A program made the translations under genes and the position numbers. Shown here in pieces: positions 7,076-14,078 of a stretch of 15,427 nt of DNA (positions within the stretch are counted from its first letter, which is position 1; every line of letters begins with the position of its first letter). This stretch comes from Flavobacteriales bacterium (GTDB taxonomy: Bacteria > Bacteroidota > Bacteroidia > UBA10329): positions 1-15,427 of the forward strand of contig DMRV01000022.1 in the NCBI GenBank assembly GCA_003456455.1, given 5' to 3'. The notes under the pieces are model-generated. The model worked only from the letters and a program-made list of their open reading frames with translations. It searched no databases and had not been told where the DNA came from.

Positions 7076-7209
7076 ACAGGTCGATTCTATCGTAAGTGAA
7101 ACCAATTTTTTAATTAAGGTAAAGAGTTGTATCTAGTATTAGCTTGGGGTAATCATACATTGCGTTTTAACTAGTGTTTGTAATTGTGCTTTTCATGCAA
7201 GTAACCGAA

Positions 7210-8460
7210 ATGAATCATTGGATGTCCGACTGGCTTATTGGTATCGGTTTTTCTACCGAGTTTGTTCCTATCATAGCGTTTGGACTTGATGTATGCATTT
7301 TACTTTTTGTAGCACTTCTGGCAGATGTTGTTGTAAAACGAGTTATACTTCGAGGGATAGAAAAAGCTGTAAAAAAGTCTAGTTCGACACTAGATGATAT
7401 TTTCTTCGATAAGAAAGTGTTTGATGCTTTGGCACATTTAGCTCCTGCTTTCGTCATTGAATTGGGAGCGCCATTGGTGTTCGAAAACTACCCTGATTTT
7501 ACAGAAGGTCTTTCCAAGTTTATTCAGGTCTACACCATCATTATCGTTGTTTGGGTAATTGGTTCGTTTCTAGATGCTCTGCTAGAACTCTCGCATCGTA
7601 ATCCGTATCTCAAAGACAAACCAATGCTGAGTTACGTGCAGCTAGGTAAGCTCATCAGCTACTGTTTGGCAGGCGTAATGGTGTTTTCTATCCTCTTCAG
7701 TAAATCGCCAGCCGTAGTTTTAAGTGCGTTTGGAGCAGCTGGGGCGGTGCTCATATTTGTGTTTAAAGACACTATTCTTGGCTTGGTTGCAAGTATTCAG
7801 ATATCGGTTAATGATACGCTGAGGGTAGGGGATTGGGTAAGCATGGAAAAGTTCAATGCCGATGGCGATGTAATTAAGATTACCCTGAATACCATAGAAG
7901 TTCAGAATTGGGATAAGACCATTTCTACTATTCCAGCATACGCGTTCGTTTCAGATTCTTTTAAGAATTGGCGCGGAATGAGTGAGTCTGGCGGACGAAG
8001 GATAAAACGGAGCGTATACATAAGCCTGTCTAGTGTGAAATTCTGTAATCAGGAAATGCTGGAGCAGTTTAAGAGGTTTCACTTATTGGAAGATTACATA
8101 GCATCTCGGTCCGAAGAAATATCTAAATACAACGAAGACCAAAAGGCAGATAAGACGTATCCGCTAAATGGACGTCACTTAACCAATATTGGGATATTTA
8201 GAGTGTACGCAGAACGTTATCTGAAAGCCAACAAGAACATTAGAACAGATATGACGTGCATGGTGCGCCAACAAGCACCTTCAGAAGTAGGCATCCCGTT
8301 AGAAGTTTATTGTTTTACAAATACCATTCAGTGGATTCCTTACGAGAATATCCAGAGCGATATTTTCGACCATTTAATAGCTACAGCCAGTCTTTTTGAT
8401 TTGGAGATTTTTCAAAGTCCTTCAGGTTCTGATTTTAGTCAATTAAATAGGGCTAATTAG
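7210..8460 (+). CDS. Small-conductance mechanosensitive ion channel, MscS superfamily (YbdG-like)
   Basis: The protein forms a tension-gated pore in the inner membrane that releases solutes on hypo-osmotic shock. From ATG 7210 it has 416 residues, close to E. coli YbdG (about 415). Several membrane segments precede the pore helix (near 18-40, 104-125 and 146-165). The glycine/alanine-rich pore helix SAFGAAGAVLIFVFKDTILG spans 172-191. The MscS beta domain follows, with VGDWV at 206-210, the turn region NADGDVIKITLNT, and a C-terminal soluble region. In-frame starts also exist at GTG 7174 and ATG 7195; I chose 7210 because the residues before it look non-conserved, but this is uncertain. It is preceded by a terminator, so it is probably monocistronic. 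Its 3' end overlaps the convergent thioesterase gene by 8 bases. Confidence 0.88.
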   Translation: MNHWMSDWLIGIGFSTEFVPIIAFGLDVCILLFVALLADVVVKRVILRGIEKAVKKSSSTLDDIFFDKKVFDALAHLAPAFVIELGAPLVFENYPDFTEGLSKFIQVYTIIIVVWVIGSFLDALLELSHRNPYLKDKPMLSYVQLGKLISYCLAGVMVFSILFSKSPAVVLSAFGAAGAVLIFVFKDTILGLVASIQISVNDTLRVGDWVSMEKFNADGDVIKITLNTIEVQNWDKTISTIPAYAFVSDSFKNWRGMSESGGRRIKRSVYISLSSVKFCNQEMLEQFKRFHLLEDYIASRSEEISKYNEDQKADKTYPLNGRHLTNIGIFRVYAERYLKANKNIRTDMTCMVRQQAPSEVGIPLEVYCFTNTIQWIPYENIQSDIFDHLIATASLFDLEIFQSPSGSDFSQLNRAN

Positions 8461-9004
8461 CAGAGGTCAGTTCAATTCGTGCGTTTTCACTTTCTATTTG
8501 CTGAATGTGTTCTTGCGCTTTGAATTCTGAAGCACCAAAACTCTCCATTCGCTGTCGTGCGTGCTTTTGTCTGCTCATACTTCTAGCAAAACGCCTAATG
8601 CTATCCGCAGTATTTAATACTAAACCCGGCACAGGCACGCTTTTGCCGTTATCGTCTTTGGCTACCATAGTGAAATAAGAAGAGTTGCAATGTTTAATTA
8701 CACCTGTTTTAATGTTCTCAGATTCAACTTTAAGTCCCACCACCATAGATGTTCGTCCTGTAAAGTTGATGGAAGCCTTTAAGGTCAGTAAGTCGCCCAC
8801 CTCAATGGGATTCAAAAAATCTACCTTATTAACAGAAGCTGTTACACAGTAATGCCCTGAATGCTTGGAAGCGCAAGCAAAAGCAACTTGGTCCATAAGG
8901 CTCAGTACAAAGCCTCCATGAATGAATCCGCTAAAATTGGAGTGCGATGGCAGCATAAGCTGGGTCATGGCTAGTTGAGATTCTTCTATGTTTTTGTAAT
9001 CCAT
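8453..9004 (-). CDS. Hotdog-fold acyl-CoA thioesterase (YciA/BACH-like)
   Basis: The predicted activity is hydrolysis of acyl-CoA to free acid and CoA in the cytoplasm. The 183-residue protein carries a single hotdog domain: SGFIHGGFVLSLMDQVAFACA at about residues 25-45, where the helix after HGG (29-31) holds the likely catalytic Asp38; VTASVNKVDFLNPIEVGDLL at about 54-73; and TGRTSMVVGLKVE at 82-94. The C-terminal 40 or so residues are charged and probably helical, as in other single-domain YciA-like enzymes. The chain-length preference cannot be read from the sequence. It is the last gene of the minus-strand run and lies 125 bases downstream of the CIA30 gene. No other fatty-acid gene is nearby. 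Confidence 0.87.
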   Translation of the reverse strand: MDYKNIEESQLAMTQLMLPSHSNFSGFIHGGFVLSLMDQVAFACASKHSGHYCVTASVNKVDFLNPIEVGDLLTLKASINFTGRTSMVVGLKVESENIKTGVIKHCNSSYFTMVAKDDNGKSVPVPGLVLNTADSIRRFARSMSRQKHARQRMESFGASEFKAQEHIQQIESENARIELTSAN

Positions 9005-9108
9005 TTCAGATATAAGTAGGGTTCTGGTTTTCCAGTTTACGCTTATCTCCTGTAAGGTAGACCTAACCTAGTGTCGGCAATTAGTATTTAGAACTGATTT
9101 AATATTGA

Positions 9109-9131
9109 AAGTGCTTTTGAAAAAGCCACTT
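9109..9131 (-). terminator. Possible weak terminator hairpin after the CIA30 gene
   Basis: On the minus strand AAGTGGCTTTT and AAAAGCACTT form a stem with one bulged G and a two-base loop. It begins inside the CIA30 stop codon. The bases that follow are T/A-rich but not a clean T-run, so termination would be inefficient. Confidence 0.35.
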
Positions 9132-9660
9132 ATTTCAGAACAATGGTCTCAATCTCTAGTTTGAACGACTCCACTTTTTTATTGCCAATTAAAAACGCAA
9201 TCATTTCCAATTGCTCTCCAGGGTAGTTGGCCATGTCTAATGTTCTCCCCCTAAAAGCTGGAGATAGGGCTTCAAACGGAATTTCAATTGTTTGCCAGTC
9301 ACCATTCGTATCAAACGCTGTAACGTAAGAATGAGAATCGCTGGCGCTGGTTTTAACTCTAAACTGATAGGTTTTTTTGTCGCCTTTTAGTTTGATGCAA
9401 ACTTTGCTGTAGGCGTCAACTTTTTTAACCTCAAAACTATACTGCACCATCGAAAAACCACCATTGTTTTCTAATGACACATCACCTTCAAAAACCCCCA
9501 ACTCATATTTACTTAAAGTGAACGAACCAATAGAGCGTCCACCCATAACTCGGTCGTCAACAATTTTCCAGTTGGCAATATCACTTTCAGATTTGAAATC
9601 GAATAAAGTCATGGTCATTTGAAATGTCAGTAGTATTGAAAATAACGCTATGGTATTCAT
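9130..9660 (-). CDS. CIA30 family protein (NDUFAF1-like jelly-roll domain)
   Basis: The family is named after mitochondrial complex I intermediate-associated protein 30 (NDUFAF1), an assembly factor. Bacterial members are beta-sandwich proteins of unknown function. The signature is clear: WKIVDDRVMGGRSIGSF (about residues 31-47), FEGDVSLENNGGFSMVQY (about 57-74), and a C-terminal half with FDTNGDWQTIEIPFEAL and the strand LEMIAFLIGNKK. At 176 residues the chain is essentially one domain. The first 14 residues are hydrophobic (MNTIALFSILLTFQ) and could be a signal sequence. A start at Met15 or Met17 would give the more usual cytosolic form beginning MTLFDF. Which is used decides the compartment and cannot be settled here. 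It lies 70 bases downstream of the SDR gene on the same strand. Confidence 0.85.
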   Translation of the reverse strand: MNTIALFSILLTFQMTMTLFDFKSESDIANWKIVDDRVMGGRSIGSFTLSKYELGVFEGDVSLENNGGFSMVQYSFEVKKVDAYSKVCIKLKGDKKTYQFRVKTSASDSHSYVTAFDTNGDWQTIEIPFEALSPAFRGRTLDMANYPGEQLEMIAFLIGNKKVESFKLEIETIVLK

Positions 9661-9730
9661 CTTACAGTTTTATTTTGCGTGTTTTTAACGCCTTATTGGT
9701 CCTTAAACTAGTATGAGAAGCACACTCCGA

Positions 9731-11278
9731 TTACCAACTAATTGGTCGGTAATCTTTAAGAAATTTACCGCACCAATGTTTGCCTGTATTAATCCCATCA
9801 AATAAGGGATCCATCACTCTGGCGGCTCCATCTACAATATCTAGAGGAGGTTGAAAGTCATGAATCTCTTCTTTCCTTTTGGCTAACTCAATCGGGTCTT
9901 CATCGGTTACCCATCCAGTATCTACAGCATTCGTATAGATGCCATATTTTGCAAAATCTCCTGCTGAAGTTAGCGTCATCATATTCAAGGCAGCTTTGGC
10001 CATATTGGTGTGTGGGTGGCGCGCTTCTTTGTGATATTTATGAAATTTACCTTCCATAGCAGAAACATTAATGATGTGTTTCATACCCGTGTCTTCCTTT
10101 TTCATCAAATGAACCAAGCGATTGCACAGTACGAAAGGAGCAACAGAATTAACGAGTTGCACTTCTAGCATTTCGTTGGTGTTAATCTCACCTAGTTTTA
10201 ACCTCCAGCTGTTGGTTTTTCGCAAGTCAACTTGTTGTAGGTCAGCATCCATTTTACCGGTAGGAAAGACTTCGTCTGTAGCTAAAGAATGGTCAACGGT
10301 ATAGGCTATTTGTGAAAGTTTTGCAGAAGCACTAAGTCCAATACCTACTTGTTTTTTATCCCAGGAAACGGGTAGGTTTTTGTCTTCACCTTCCAGATTA
10401 GAACTGATTATACCTAGTTCTCGCAAACAAGCTTCATGGTCGGATAAAACATTTCTTACCGAAGGGGCTAATTCAGAAAAAGGCGCTTCTTCCTGCGCTA
10501 AAAGGTGTTTATAGAAACCTGCTGGTCGTCTCACTGTCTGCGCTGCATTGTTAATCAGCACGTCCAATTGGTCGTATTCCCGTTCGATGTAATTGCAAAA
10601 AATCTCTACGCTAGGAATATGTCTTAAGTCTAACCCATGAACTTTAAGGCGATTCCCCCATTTATGAAAGTCATCCTCTTTGGCATAACGCGTAGCAGAA
10701 TCTACAGGGAACCTCGTGGTGGCAATTACGGTGGCCCCTGCCCGCAACATCATTAGCGTAATGTGGTAGCCAATTTTAAGACGAGAACCTGTAACCAGCG
10801 CTACTTGTCCGGTGAGGTCTGCGGTTTGAAAACGTTTGGCATAATTAAAATCGCCACATCCACTGCACATGGTGTCATAAAAGTGATGCAGTGTGGTGAA
10901 TACCTCCTTGCACACGTAACAGTTTCGCGGAGTTACAGTTGTTTCAGTCCGTTTTGATTCCTCACCAGTGAGTTCAATCATTTTTGGGGCCATGAAAACT
11001 GTTGCCTCTCTGGCACTTCTTATGCCAGTGGCATTACGCGCATGTTTGTCTTTTTCCGCAGCTTTTCTTTTGGCAATTTTCCTAGAGTTTTTACTGCGCT
11101 CCTTAAACTCATCTTTAAGCGGACGAGACAATCGCCCAGCTTGTATCATCAATTCAATTCTTCTCTCCTTTGGAATCTCAGATATTTGATTGGCGTCATT
11201 ATTCAATGTTTCCAAAATGGCTATGCACTGATCAATTTGTTCTTGACTTAATTGAACTTTTTCTTTGTCCATTTTCAT
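9731..11278 (-). CDS. Atypical SDR-fold protein with N-terminal helical region and zinc ribbon
   Basis: The 515-residue protein has three parts. Residues 1-115 are charged and helical. A four-cysteine zinc-ribbon candidate follows (Cys120-x2-Cys123, Cys138-x2-Cys141). From about 155 there is a Rossmann SDR domain with TGSRLKIG (163-170) as the nucleotide loop, TTRFP (187-191), a DLRH strand (217-220) and INNAA (242-246). The active-site region is unusual: Ser406 is present in INVSAMEG, but the Y-x-x-x-K motif reads T-N-M-A-K, leaving Lys428 and replacing the tyrosine with Thr424. To my knowledge the HPHTNMAKAALNMM stretch is conserved in a subfamily of long SDRs, so this looks like a family trait rather than a mutation. 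The substrate is unknown. CIA30 lies 70 bases downstream; the upstream gap is 176 bases. Confidence 0.85.
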   Translation of the reverse strand: MKMDKEKVQLSQEQIDQCIAILETLNNDANQISEIPKERRIELMIQAGRLSRPLKDEFKERSKNSRKIAKRKAAEKDKHARNATGIRSAREATVFMAPKMIELTGEESKRTETTVTPRNCYVCKEVFTTLHHFYDTMCSGCGDFNYAKRFQTADLTGQVALVTGSRLKIGYHITLMMLRAGATVIATTRFPVDSATRYAKEDDFHKWGNRLKVHGLDLRHIPSVEIFCNYIEREYDQLDVLINNAAQTVRRPAGFYKHLLAQEEAPFSELAPSVRNVLSDHEACLRELGIISSNLEGEDKNLPVSWDKKQVGIGLSASAKLSQIAYTVDHSLATDEVFPTGKMDADLQQVDLRKTNSWRLKLGEINTNEMLEVQLVNSVAPFVLCNRLVHLMKKEDTGMKHIINVSAMEGKFHKYHKEARHPHTNMAKAALNMMTLTSAGDFAKYGIYTNAVDTGWVTDEDPIELAKRKEEIHDFQPPLDIVDGAARVMDPLFDGINTGKHWCGKFLKDYRPISW

Positions 11279-11454
11279 TAATTCCGTTGTTCGCTTGTTG
11301 CCAAGTTTTTCAGTTTTGAAAATTAGCTGTTTCCTTTACAAGGAAAAGCATTGAACATCTGAAGTTGCTAGTACTTTAAAAACCAGTTGTGACTGAGCTA
11401 CGAGTTTTGTCCGTCTCGCACTTTTCTTACTCAAAACCAAGTGAGTATTGAGTT

Positions 11455-11841
11455 TTATCTGTCTTTATGAACATAATAACACGTGACTCTTTCCTGTATC
11501 ATGGAGTTGATTCTCCTATTTAATTGAGCGGAGAGCGTAAGGTATTCTTGGTACTCTTCTAATGTGAAAAGACCAATAATTAAGCTACGTAGGTCGGTCT
11601 TGAGTTGGGTATCGCTCTTAAATAATTTGTGAACAAAGGCTGTTGTTTGATCATCAGTAAACTTTTGGAAGTCTATTTTTTTGCGTTCTAGGTAGTGCTC
11701 AAAGTAGCTTGAAATCAGGTTGTTTTGCAGTTTAATAATAGGACGTAATACTTCGTTTTGAAATTTCTCTTTAGTACTAATATTCTCCTTTTTTTTAATG
11801 CTTGGTATTGCCGGACGGAGTTGCTTTTTTAAGTCTGACAT
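11455..11841 (-). CDS. Small conserved helical protein of unknown function
   Basis: This is a 128-residue, charged, probably all-helical protein with no signal peptide or membrane segment. It contains LRPAIPSIKKKE near the N-terminus, FQNEVLRPIIKLQNNLI in the first third, and LFTLEEYQEYL followed by a basic LNRRINSMIQERV helix near the C-terminus. I recognise the pattern from short Bacteroidota proteins, some of which carry a 'glyoxalase' name. No metal-binding or glyoxalase-fold feature is visible here, so I would not use that name. Its ATG lies one base after the stop of the flavin reductase-DUF2452 gene, so the two are almost certainly co-transcribed and probably translationally coupled. 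The function is unknown; an accessory or regulatory role for its neighbour is an inference from position only. Confidence 0.72.
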   Translation of the reverse strand: MSDLKKQLRPAIPSIKKKENISTKEKFQNEVLRPIIKLQNNLISSYFEHYLERKKIDFQKFTDDQTTAFVHKLFKSDTQLKTDLRSLIIGLFTLEEYQEYLTLSAQLNRRINSMIQERVTCYYVHKDR

Positions 11842-11842
11842 G

Positions 11843-12874
11843 CTACAATTCTATCTTGGACCAAACTTTATCACTACTAAGCCTAAAAGAGCCTAAATGC
11901 GTTTTGCTCCAAGTTTCAGGATGAATTAATGACAAAAAGCACTCATCCTTATTGTCTTTTTGGTAGAGGTGATAAACCTCGCCAATAATTGGCTCAAATT
12001 CATATTTAGCATGGTACAAAAGCTCGTTGTATTTGTATTCCTCAACGAGCAAATCGTATTCTTCTTTAATTTTTTGGACTTTACTCTTCAGTACATGATT
12101 GTAGGTTGTAATGCCGTTGCTTTTCCAATTAGAAAGGTTGCTTGACGTAATGCTTGGTGCGCCAATATTGGTGCCGTAAGTCAATGCTTTAGCATTATAG
12201 GATTGGCTTTCTTCATCAAAAACAACATTGTCAGGCCGTTTTTTCCGTGTAAAATTCGGTAAGTCTTCGGCTATTGCATCTGGTAGGTTAACGAACTTCT
12301 TTGCCGATGCGTATTGATTTAAATCTGCGCTATAGATATCATGTGCTTTCTCCAAATCTAATCGGCCATCTTCCTCTATGCAATCTTCTTTTGCGTCAGC
12401 AAATTCAACTTCGCCAATAATGAGATGACAGTCACTTTCTACCAGTTTTACATCAGCTATTAATTTCAAACCTATTTTAATGTTGCTTTCCGCTACAAAA
12501 GGGGCTTGAAATTCTTTGACGTATTCTTTTTTCAAATTGCATGAGTCGAATTCCGACTCGCCTGCTGCTAGTTTTACCGATGTGGCATGCGCGCGTTCTA
12601 AGAATGATTTATGTACATGGTTTAAGGTGTAAAAACCAGTTTCTAGAATAGCGGCATACGTATCTCCATCAGTCGTAAACGGTTTTATGATAAAACCAAT
12701 CCGCGCAGGTTCAGAACTTATATGCACAACCGAACTACAAATGGCTAAATGGCTGGTGCCGTCTTTTTCTTTCGTACCAATCAGGTGTACGCCTTTATAA
12801 CCAGATACCGCCTTGATAAAGTTTGAACGGTATTTTGATTCCCAAGAATCGATTTCTTCCTTACTAACTATCAC
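11843..12874 (-). CDS. Flavin reductase-like (FMN-binding split barrel) protein fused to DUF2452
   Basis: The 343-residue protein has two parts. Residues 1 to about 200 match the Bacteroidota flavin reductase family: FIKAVSGYKGVHLIGT (19-34), LAICSSVVHISSEPARIGFIIKP (43-65), FYTLNHVH (81-88) and RAHATS (94-99). These form the FMN-binding split barrel. Residues about 210-343 match DUF2452: KRPDNVVFDEE (212-222), YGTNIGAP (233-240), a coiled helical segment (about 262-285) and FEPIIGEVYHLYQ (293-305). Family members of each half normally stand alone. The linker near 200-212 replaces the usual reductase C-terminus. No NAD(P)H-binding motif is visible, as expected for this fold. The start is GTG at 12872-12874; no ATG is available in frame nearby. 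The next gene begins one base after the stop. Confidence 0.85.
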   Translation of the reverse strand: MIVSKEEIDSWESKYRSNFIKAVSGYKGVHLIGTKEKDGTSHLAICSSVVHISSEPARIGFIIKPFTTDGDTYAAILETGFYTLNHVHKSFLERAHATSVKLAAGESEFDSCNLKKEYVKEFQAPFVAESNIKIGLKLIADVKLVESDCHLIIGEVEFADAKEDCIEEDGRLDLEKAHDIYSADLNQYASAKKFVNLPDAIAEDLPNFTRKKRPDNVVFDEESQSYNAKALTYGTNIGAPSITSSNLSNWKSNGITTYNHVLKSKVQKIKEEYDLLVEEYKYNELLYHAKYEFEPIIGEVYHLYQKDNKDECFLSLIHPETWSKTHLGSFRLSSDKVWSKIEL

Positions 12875-13156
12875 AATAAAAGATGTTTTCTGCTTTCAAT
12901 TAAGTATTGAACCACGTTGCTTCCAATAAGCTTAACAGGAACGGATTAAACAATGTTTTCATTTAATGGTTGAGAAGACGTTTTGAGGGAAATGAAGACG
13001 AGGTGTTTCCGAATGCTGAGAGCGTTTGAGCGGTGGGGTAGGGCTACACTAATTCTCCCCAACAACTACCTATCAAGATTGGATAACGGAAACCCGTTAG
13101 CGATACAGAAATCTGATTTATCGTTCATAGATAAACCCAACGTTAGAATTTGAGTC
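12875..13156. other. Intergenic region, 282 bases, no gene recognised
   Basis: This gap lies between the thioredoxin-like T9SS gene and the flavin reductase-DUF2452 gene. It holds a small inverted repeat TTCAAT-TAAGT-ATTGAA (12895-12911), about 20 bases upstream of the GTG start, and a short hairpin TAACGG-AAAC-CCGTTA (13084-13099) without a T-tract. I see no tRNA, no TAnnTTTG box in the needed orientation and no coding potential. The promoter of the flavin reductase unit should lie here but is not obvious. Confidence 0.5.
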
Positions 13157-13930
13157 TTAATTCAAATACAGCTTCTTCACAACTGCTCCGTTTTCTGTTT
13201 GAATCTCAAATAGATAAATTCCGGTACTCAGGTCGTCTATACTGATTCTAGAACTGAAAGAGCCAATTACTTTAACCGTTTGACCTCGAAGGTCCATCAC
13301 ATTTATGGCTCTAACTTTTTCATAATTAGCTATTACTAAACTTTTATAAAGTTGATCGATGTGAATATTCCCAAGGTTTTGTTTTTCATCAAGCGACAGA
13401 ACATTCAGGCAGTTCTCCACTTTCTCAAATAGCTGAGTTTCTGTTTCGGAGGTAGAAATTTGCTCAACAATTTTATCTGGACAAATCTTGTAAATAACAG
13501 GATAGAACGTCACGTTGTAGTCGGTAAAAACACCTCGGTCTGGATTTTCTACATCAAAAATTGGGTAGGGCGTTCCGTCCAACCAATTTCCTTGCGTATT
13601 CCAAGGGTCTCCAATTCCAATAAAAGCTTCGTGATGGTTCCATTGGTCGTGTTCCAAAGCCAAAACCATTATTTCATCAGTTCCATTTGGGCCATACATG
13701 TTATACATATTTTTTAGCCTATCTGTCTTATGATAATTCCAACAACCAGAACAATGAGCGGCAAAAATCTCTACAAAAACAGTTTTGTCGGCATCTAAAT
13801 AGGAGTATAAATTGTGCTCTGTTCCGTTGTAGTCTGTAAGTGTGAAGTCTGGAGCTATGCTGCCATCGGCCAATTGTCCGTAAGCATTTACATTAATTAA
13901 AAATGCCATCAACAACAGTAGTTTTCTCAT
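13157..13930 (-). CDS. Secreted thioredoxin-fold protein with T9SS C-terminal sorting domain
   Basis: From ATG 13930 the protein has 257 residues with a signal peptide (MRKLLLLMAFLINVNAYG, then Gln). A TTG five codons upstream is less likely. The middle is a TlpA/AhpC-like thioredoxin fold: APDFTLTDYNG (26-36), VFVEIFAAHCSGCWNYHK (51-68) with the C-x-x-C redox pair Cys60 and Cys63, and a cis-proline-like FYPVIY strand further on. The last 75 or so residues form a Por-type sorting domain (MDLRGQTVKVIG, then LSTGIYLFEIQTENGAVVKKLYLN). This should direct it through the T9SS to the surface or medium. Redox activity on extracellular or surface proteins is inferred. The C-S-G-C pair differs from the CPxC common in thioredoxin-like reductases, so an oxidase or isomerase role is possible. 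Confidence 0.87.
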   Translation of the reverse strand: MRKLLLLMAFLINVNAYGQLADGSIAPDFTLTDYNGTEHNLYSYLDADKTVFVEIFAAHCSGCWNYHKTDRLKNMYNMYGPNGTDEIMVLALEHDQWNHHEAFIGIGDPWNTQGNWLDGTPYPIFDVENPDRGVFTDYNVTFYPVIYKICPDKIVEQISTSETETQLFEKVENCLNVLSLDEKQNLGNIHIDQLYKSLVIANYEKVRAINVMDLRGQTVKVIGSFSSRISIDDLSTGIYLFEIQTENGAVVKKLYLN

Positions 13931-13962
13931 GCTATAAATCTTCAACTTAGAACTTTAATAAC

Positions 13963-14006
13963 AACTAAAATAGGGCTTTAGTTCCTTCGATTTTTCACTC
14001 GAAGGA
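13963..14006. repeat. Two adjacent hairpins between the two T9SS genes
   Basis: AACTAAA (13963-13969) pairs with TTTAGTT (13977-13983). Directly beside it, TCCTTCGA (13983-13990) pairs perfectly with TCGAAGGA (13999-14006). The pair lies 33 bases upstream of the thioredoxin-like start and 73 bases downstream of the Ig-like surface protein stop, read on the minus strand. Neither hairpin is followed by a clean T-run, so it is not a textbook terminator. It could stabilise or process mRNA. Confidence 0.4.
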
Positions 14007-14078
14007 GAAAATGGCAAACCGTGATGAACTTGCGGCAAACACTTCACGCCCTGTTTTCATATTAGCATTTCACCACCG

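Noticed and set aside
7172..7180. TAGTGTTTG as a -7 promoter box for the channel gene
   Set aside because: It has three bases between TA and TTTG instead of two, and no well-spaced TTG upstream.
11470..11490. CACGTG core resembling a parS site
   Set aside because: Only the central hexamer and a few flanking bases match the parS palindrome. The outer arms (TGTTT/AAACA) are missing, and the site lies inside a coding region.
13084..13099. TAACGG-AAAC-CCGTTA hairpin considered as a terminator
   Set aside because: Only six base pairs and no T-tract on either strand; noted only within the intergenic entry.
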